A stretch of 20,561 nucleotides of DNA, from the NCBI GenBank assembly GCA_030849805.1, contig JASANZ010001868.1, positions 1-20,561 of the forward strand, given 5' to 3'. A program made the position numbers and the translations under genes. Of this stretch, positions 17,501-20,561 are shown piece after piece (position 1 is the stretch's first letter; every line of letters starts with the position of its first letter). Under the pieces are notes generated by a model. The model had not been told where the DNA came from, did not search any database, and was given only the letters and a program-made list of their open reading frames with translations. Origin of the DNA: Sergeia podlipaevii (lineage: Eukaryota; Euglenozoa; Kinetoplastea; Trypanosomatida; Trypanosomatidae).

Positions 17501-20156
17501 CGTTGCGGACGGATACAACTCTGTTCACTGTTTGTCGAGTGCGGCCAGCTGCAACCTTTACAAGAGACTGTCCAGTGGCAGAGCGGGCAGTGCCCTCCAC
17601 CATGGCCGGCACACTGGTCAGTACAATGGTGGTAGGGATCGCCTGGCTGTGGTCGTTCTTCTTCCGCCGAGCCGCCATCGACTCCATCATCGCCTTGATC
17701 GTGAGCGGGGCAGACTTTTCATCAGCCCCACCGCTTCCCCCTTCTTCTCCAGCTGTACTAGTGCCCTTGTTGGTGTCCTTGCGTACAATTTCCAACTTCG
17801 TCTCTTCGCTCAGTGTGATGCCAGATAGCGTGACGATGCCCTCGCGCGTGACACGCCGACCTCCACCGCTCACGGCAACCCCAGTGGTTTTTATTTTCCC
17901 TTCCTTGCGCATGTAGGGCAGCACACGCTTCTTGAGAGCACCCACGTCTATCAGCTTGGAGAGCTGCGTCATACTGAGCGCGTGGTGCGGAGCCGCCTGA
18001 AGAGCGTCTAAGATGAGATTGATGGAATAAGATGAAATACCGTTACCGCGTAAAGATTTTTCTGCTTGGGTTGCGCTAGCAGCAGCAGCATCGCCGTCGC
18101 GCACAGAGGAAGAAGCAGCAAGCTCCTCCGCCTTCGTTGTGGACGACGCCGTCGCACCCATCTGCTCGTTTATAGCGGTCACAGCAGCTGTGGCCGCTGC
18201 AGAGGGAGAAAACCCCAACACATTTGCTGCATCGGAGAAGGACGAAAGAGGCGCTTCTAGCTTGACCGCAGGCATCTCAGCAGCCTCGACCTGTGTGCCA
18301 GGCATGTACAGAAGCGTAAAGGCAGTAGAGTTCTTGACTAGTACTCTGTCCACAGTGAGTGTCTGACGCTGCTCCACGTAGTGCTGCATATACAGTGCTA
18401 TGGAGTCCCTGCGTGCACACATAATCTTCGCCGAGTACCCAACAGGAGGCATCACAGCCATAAGTGCCACTGGGCGACGCTCAGCAGTTAGGGCAACTTG
18501 CGCATCAAACGGAATATCAGACGAAACAAAAAATGGTGACATGGCAATATCTACGAGTCGCTGTGTCGCAAGTCTCTTGGTTGGTCGCTCTCTGCCCCTC
18601 TTCTCCGCCTGCCGCTTTTGGCCAGGTCTGCTGGTGTCGGCGTCCTCCACTTCCGCTCCGTCGTCCGCGCCGCTGTCAGAGTCGTCCGGCTGGCTGTCAC
18701 CATCGCCGTCCTCTTCCCCCCCGGTATCCTCGCGCAGCACCATTGTGCCAGTGTCAAAGCGTTGCGCGCTTTCCAGCGTGTTGTCAACACCTCGCTGTCC
18801 ATCTGCGTCGTCCCAGTCGTCGCTGCGATGTTGCTGTTGCTCAATCTTGACGTTAGTAGGACTCGTCTCGCCACCCCCAGCGCGGTTCAGTCGCAGGCGG
18901 TCGCGATACTGCTGCAGGCGGGTCAGAAGGTCCTCCACGGGAATCACAAGGAGCACCTCCCTGCGGCGCCCACGCAGCTCTATAGCCGCCACGACAACGC
19001 GCAGACCAGCTGACCACATCAGCCTACGGAGTCGCACCTTGTCCGCTTTGGTAAAGTTCACCCACGGCATGTCGAGGACGTTGTGAGCGGCCAAGATTGC
19101 ATGAATAGCATCCTGCATGAGAAGCTTGCGGTCTGGAGAGGTCTTCACGACAAACTTGGCAAGGCTGAGGTCGAACACAACGGCGGGAAAGGTCCCTGAA
19201 AGGCGGCGCTTGCGCGCGTAGTAGTGATTCAGCGGCTGGTGCGCTCGTACATCCCTGCGCATACTCGAAGTGCCAACAATAATGGCAGTGTCCTCGGTCT
19301 GCCTCCTGCGGGCTTCCTCAGCAGCAGCCTCTGCCTTCTCGACTTCAGTGAGAGGCATTGCAAAAGATGGGAAATAGCGATACAATACCTCACACGAACC
19401 AGAGCTGCGATCCATCAAATAGCACAAGGACACGCATCCTTGCTTGCGCAGTTCTCTCAGACCGCACGTGAAGTAATACGCCTTGCCTCCTTGATAGTCT
19501 TGCTTTACAGCGCCAGACGCTGTCCACCCATCAATCGCGTTCCGTGCAATGTGCGTGATGCTCAGTCGCAAGCTCTGAGAAGAAATAGAAAAACCGTATG
19601 TTCGCTCTATAAGTGCTACAGATGGGCACAAACGCAACAACTTCGCGCCATCTTTTGAACTCGTGCAGCTATTCAATGAAGAGGAAGAGGAAGTAGTTTG
19701 GGAGGCACCAGATTGCGGGTGTGTCCAGCTCACCTCGCCTGCATCAAGACGCCTCAAGACCTCCTCAGATGTCAGCAGTGGTGGTGATGGCGTGGGCGAC
19801 TGCGTGATGTTGCTCGCTGCCTCTGTAGTACCCGTAGAGAGTGTGGAGGGGAATAAAGTGGCTTGCTTTTTGATATTAACTGCCTTTTTGCTAATAGAAG
19901 AAGTGCCACCAGAAGACCCTGCAGCGGTGGCAGTGGCTGCAACGGAAGAAGGCATCTCGTAGACGCGGATCAGCTCGCCGTGTTCGCAAATGAGTAAGCG
20001 GAGCAGCGTGTCCCGCAGTGTTGGGTTGGCAGACCAGTCCAAGAAGGGCAGCAAATCCTCACAAACAAACTCGCTCAGCTCCGCAGAGGTGCATCCATTG
20101 TGTTCGTGCTGCACTCCAACAAACTGTAAAGCAAATTCGAGTCCTTCTGAAAACAT
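14526..20156 (-). CDS. Large winged-helix protein, probable TFIIIC B-block-binding subunit (tau138/GTF3C1-like)
   Basis: The protein is 1876 residues from the ATG at 20156, the first AUG after either candidate splice site; the frame extends 40 codons upstream only to a TTG. Several winged-helix-like segments are spaced through it: the N terminus (about 1-70), about 185-235 (RLSITHIARNAIDG, B-block-like), about 705-758 (INLILDALQAAPH, LSKLIDVGALKKRVLPYMRK) and the C terminus (about 1754-1811). The C-terminal unit VDGTFHTYVWK followed by a helix-turn-helix resembles the end of yeast Tfc3 as I recall it. Acidic stretches (about 472-505 and 1632-1655) and basic NLS-like patches (about 512-531, 1152-1195 and near 1617) lie in disordered linkers. 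TFIIIC recognises the B box of tRNA genes and recruits TFIIIB and Pol III. The family call rests on architecture and short motifs; another kinetoplastid winged-helix chromatin protein is the alternative. Confidence 0.75.
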   Translation of the reverse strand: MFSEGLEFALQFVGVQHEHNGCTSAELSEFVCEDLLPFLDWSANPTLRDTLLRLLICEHGELIRVYEMPSSVAATATAAGSSGGTSSISKKAVNIKKQATLFPSTLSTGTTEAASNITQSPTPSPPLLTSEEVLRRLDAGEVSWTHPQSGASQTTSSSSSLNSCTSSKDGAKLLRLCPSVALIERTYGFSISSQSLRLSITHIARNAIDGWTASGAVKQDYQGGKAYYFTCGLRELRKQGCVSLCYLMDRSSGSCEVLYRYFPSFAMPLTEVEKAEAAAEEARRRQTEDTAIIVGTSSMRRDVRAHQPLNHYYARKRRLSGTFPAVVFDLSLAKFVVKTSPDRKLLMQDAIHAILAAHNVLDMPWVNFTKADKVRLRRLMWSAGLRVVVAAIELRGRRREVLLVIPVEDLLTRLQQYRDRLRLNRAGGGETSPTNVKIEQQQHRSDDWDDADGQRGVDNTLESAQRFDTGTMVLREDTGGEEDGDGDSQPDDSDSGADDGAEVEDADTSRPGQKRQAEKRGRERPTKRLATQRLVDIAMSPFFVSSDIPFDAQVALTAERRPVALMAVMPPVGYSAKIMCARRDSIALYMQHYVEQRQTLTVDRVLVKNSTAFTLLYMPGTQVEAAEMPAVKLEAPLSSFSDAANVLGFSPSAAATAAVTAINEQMGATASSTTKAEELAASSSVRDGDAAAASATQAEKSLRGNGISSYSINLILDALQAAPHHALSMTQLSKLIDVGALKKRVLPYMRKEGKIKTTGVAVSGGGRRVTREGIVTLSGITLSEETKLEIVRKDTNKGTSTAGEEGGSGGADEKSAPLTIKAMMESMAARRKKNDHSQAIPTTIVLTSVPAMVEGTARSATGQSLVKVAAGRTRQTVNRVVSVRNGYARHYLHRAGRLHLELWQQWYTRVQELRSAGKAPLANEETDDTVCVLHTNLALCVHDVLECMSLSTFCIIIGLPTADLASIVESYTAENDTGTSADAQSLVLEKERRAAASTVAWDMQLRHLPPSLQAWCRSQGHQTLRHSLATLQERQLITSETTFTPFADTPLTETQLQLVPYCFPDVHHRLILHGPRYTPGSTLYMALRYWRAAWSAVTQSMVAQVDVLFDANPNPSVPCLLALQKVLRVDLSLLAEALYQRCGRSNRVEYRSTQRTSAAAAARARARRSSTRNSATRTIAECSQGDIFKRPTRRRKYGRVEVSGSSLADAVEKALCSGAGSRRVPEVLRDVDRTRRTHLSLHALGSLSPAVKPGARLSASSKALGADSLQVEPDGKSEFDMAAWQQGGVTYNHLTSRSVMHAAVLGNVMRQVALLKVSHPSGSSENRNVLPVLSFTDRLSRIAKTTFAPDLTAPNTAGDVDKAAVSARLKCIGVSFAPAKDGTPTGGSTAAAAAPGVVETSETSSHESAVAVREREGQLLELAMDVLRMVLLTDKAHYNGATAARLLREFPAHIPMRARAALTPLTAFCKGSIGQRGRVPRLFLRTSVGFVLPGLTRPAPRQCANALLAHQWTCMADEEAMAASTGPASQLVIGPLLRLQAEDFEVTLVSQPSIDLTTTAATESSSPTGMSPEDSIAQLRLPSLSWPAVAHAAERSRAAEAQEEATAAAEVREGLARPNRKRTRAEDESDVATGRDMSDDENNEDEDADEDEQVATASGSGQRFIAKAEALYPARTLATADSLPELSSLPTDPPAGDGTVRNVEDGLKYIAALTNDCAADGIAKAVERHRILASEAECPVKYPSIFHHVDGTFHTYVWKSFLTCLYRYVLRVPAISHDDLRRRMTTTGLVSNRCFEGALEFLVRCGVFRRFGTAMPTNSSYCCRKGEGEGGTTSSSRPFSWRCSAPAVQESVSYTATVHSGGLWDMLHLDGPVPGM

Positions 20157-20370
20157 ATTGGGGGTATATATATATGAATATGTATGTACGTATGTATGTA
20201 TGTATGTGTTTGCGTGTCTATCTGTCCCTTTTTGAGCTCGTGAATTCTTTATAGTATACTTCTCTATTGATAGCAAGATGAATAGGCACCACGTGCCTTC
20301 TCGTCTCTTCGTCCTTCAAATACCTGTCAGTTTCTTCGTCTTCTCTATCTATCGCCTCCAACAACAGATC
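20157..20370 (-). promoter_or_regulatory. AUG-free 5' leader of the TFIIIC-like gene, with TATG repeat and hairpin
   Basis: The coding strand has no ATG in these 214 nt. A TATG/TA microsatellite (about 20165-20207, read as CATA on the mRNA) lies just before the start codon. A 6-bp inverted repeat with a 3-nt loop sits at 20284-20298 and includes CACGTG. Confidence 0.5.
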
Positions 20371-20388
20371 CTAAATCAAAAAGAAAAG
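20371..20388 (-). promoter_or_regulatory. Candidate trans-splice acceptor for the TFIIIC-like gene
   Basis: The coding strand reads ACCTTTTCTTTTTGATTTAG; the AG is the complement of 20371-20372. An alternative lies upstream, where a strong pyrimidine tract (complement of about 20520-20545) leads to TGCTTTGCTTTAG, with its AG the complement of 20495-20496. Both leaders lack an AUG. Confidence 0.55.
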
Positions 20389-20561
20389 GTATTGGTGTGT
20401 AAAATGAATTCCTTATAGGTATGTGCGCAGACAATTATTGGGTTGTCTGTCTATAGGCAAGTTGTGTTGCTTTTCCAAATAAAAGTACAGTTGGCTAAAG
20501 CAAAGCACAACGCATGTTGAAAAGGAAAAGGAAAAGAAAAAGTGGAAGGCCAATCCTGAGG

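Noticed and set aside
20157..20276. 40-codon N-terminal extension of the TFIIIC-like frame
   Set aside because: It begins at a TTG, not an ATG, and encodes a Thr/Tyr/His repeat made by the TATG microsatellite; it reads as untranslated leader.

Overview
The window looks like nuclear DNA of a trypanosomatid (kinetoplastid) protist. Eight protein genes all lie on the minus strand with no visible introns. They are unrelated in function and are separated by AT-rich spacers of about 0.4-1.1 kb. Most genes are preceded on the coding strand by a long T or C+T tract and then an AG, as expected for spliced-leader trans-splicing of a polycistronic transcript. The long reading frames use the standard stop codons. 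I cannot fix the genus from sequence alone.

Reading 5'->3' along the transcribed (minus) strand, from high to low coordinates: (8) a 1876-residue winged-helix protein, best read as the B-block-binding (tau138/GTF3C1-type) subunit of TFIIIC; (7) the catalytic N-terminal acetyltransferase NAA10/ARD1; (6) a WD-repeat nucleoporin resembling ALADIN; (5) a DUF4200 coiled-coil axonemal protein of the CCDC42/CFAP73 family; (4) a RING plus coiled-coil plus disordered-tail protein with the layout of the Zip3/RNF212/HEI10 meiotic E3 family; (3) a Rab5-family GTPase; (2) a FYVE-like zinc finger plus class-3 lipase; and (1) a second, diverged paralogue of the same FYVE-lipase, cut by the window edge just after its presumed catalytic His.

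The genes do not form a functional operon. The cluster is a usual trypanosomatid directional array in which expression is set after transcription. A loose thematic link is that Rab5 and the two FYVE-like lipases could all act on endosomal membranes. The items most worth following up are the tandem lipase pair with a second, apparently undescribed Cys4 cluster shared by both copies, the Zip3/RNF212-like RING protein, and the TFIIIC candidate. No tRNA, rRNA, CRISPR array, transposon or retroposon was recognised.
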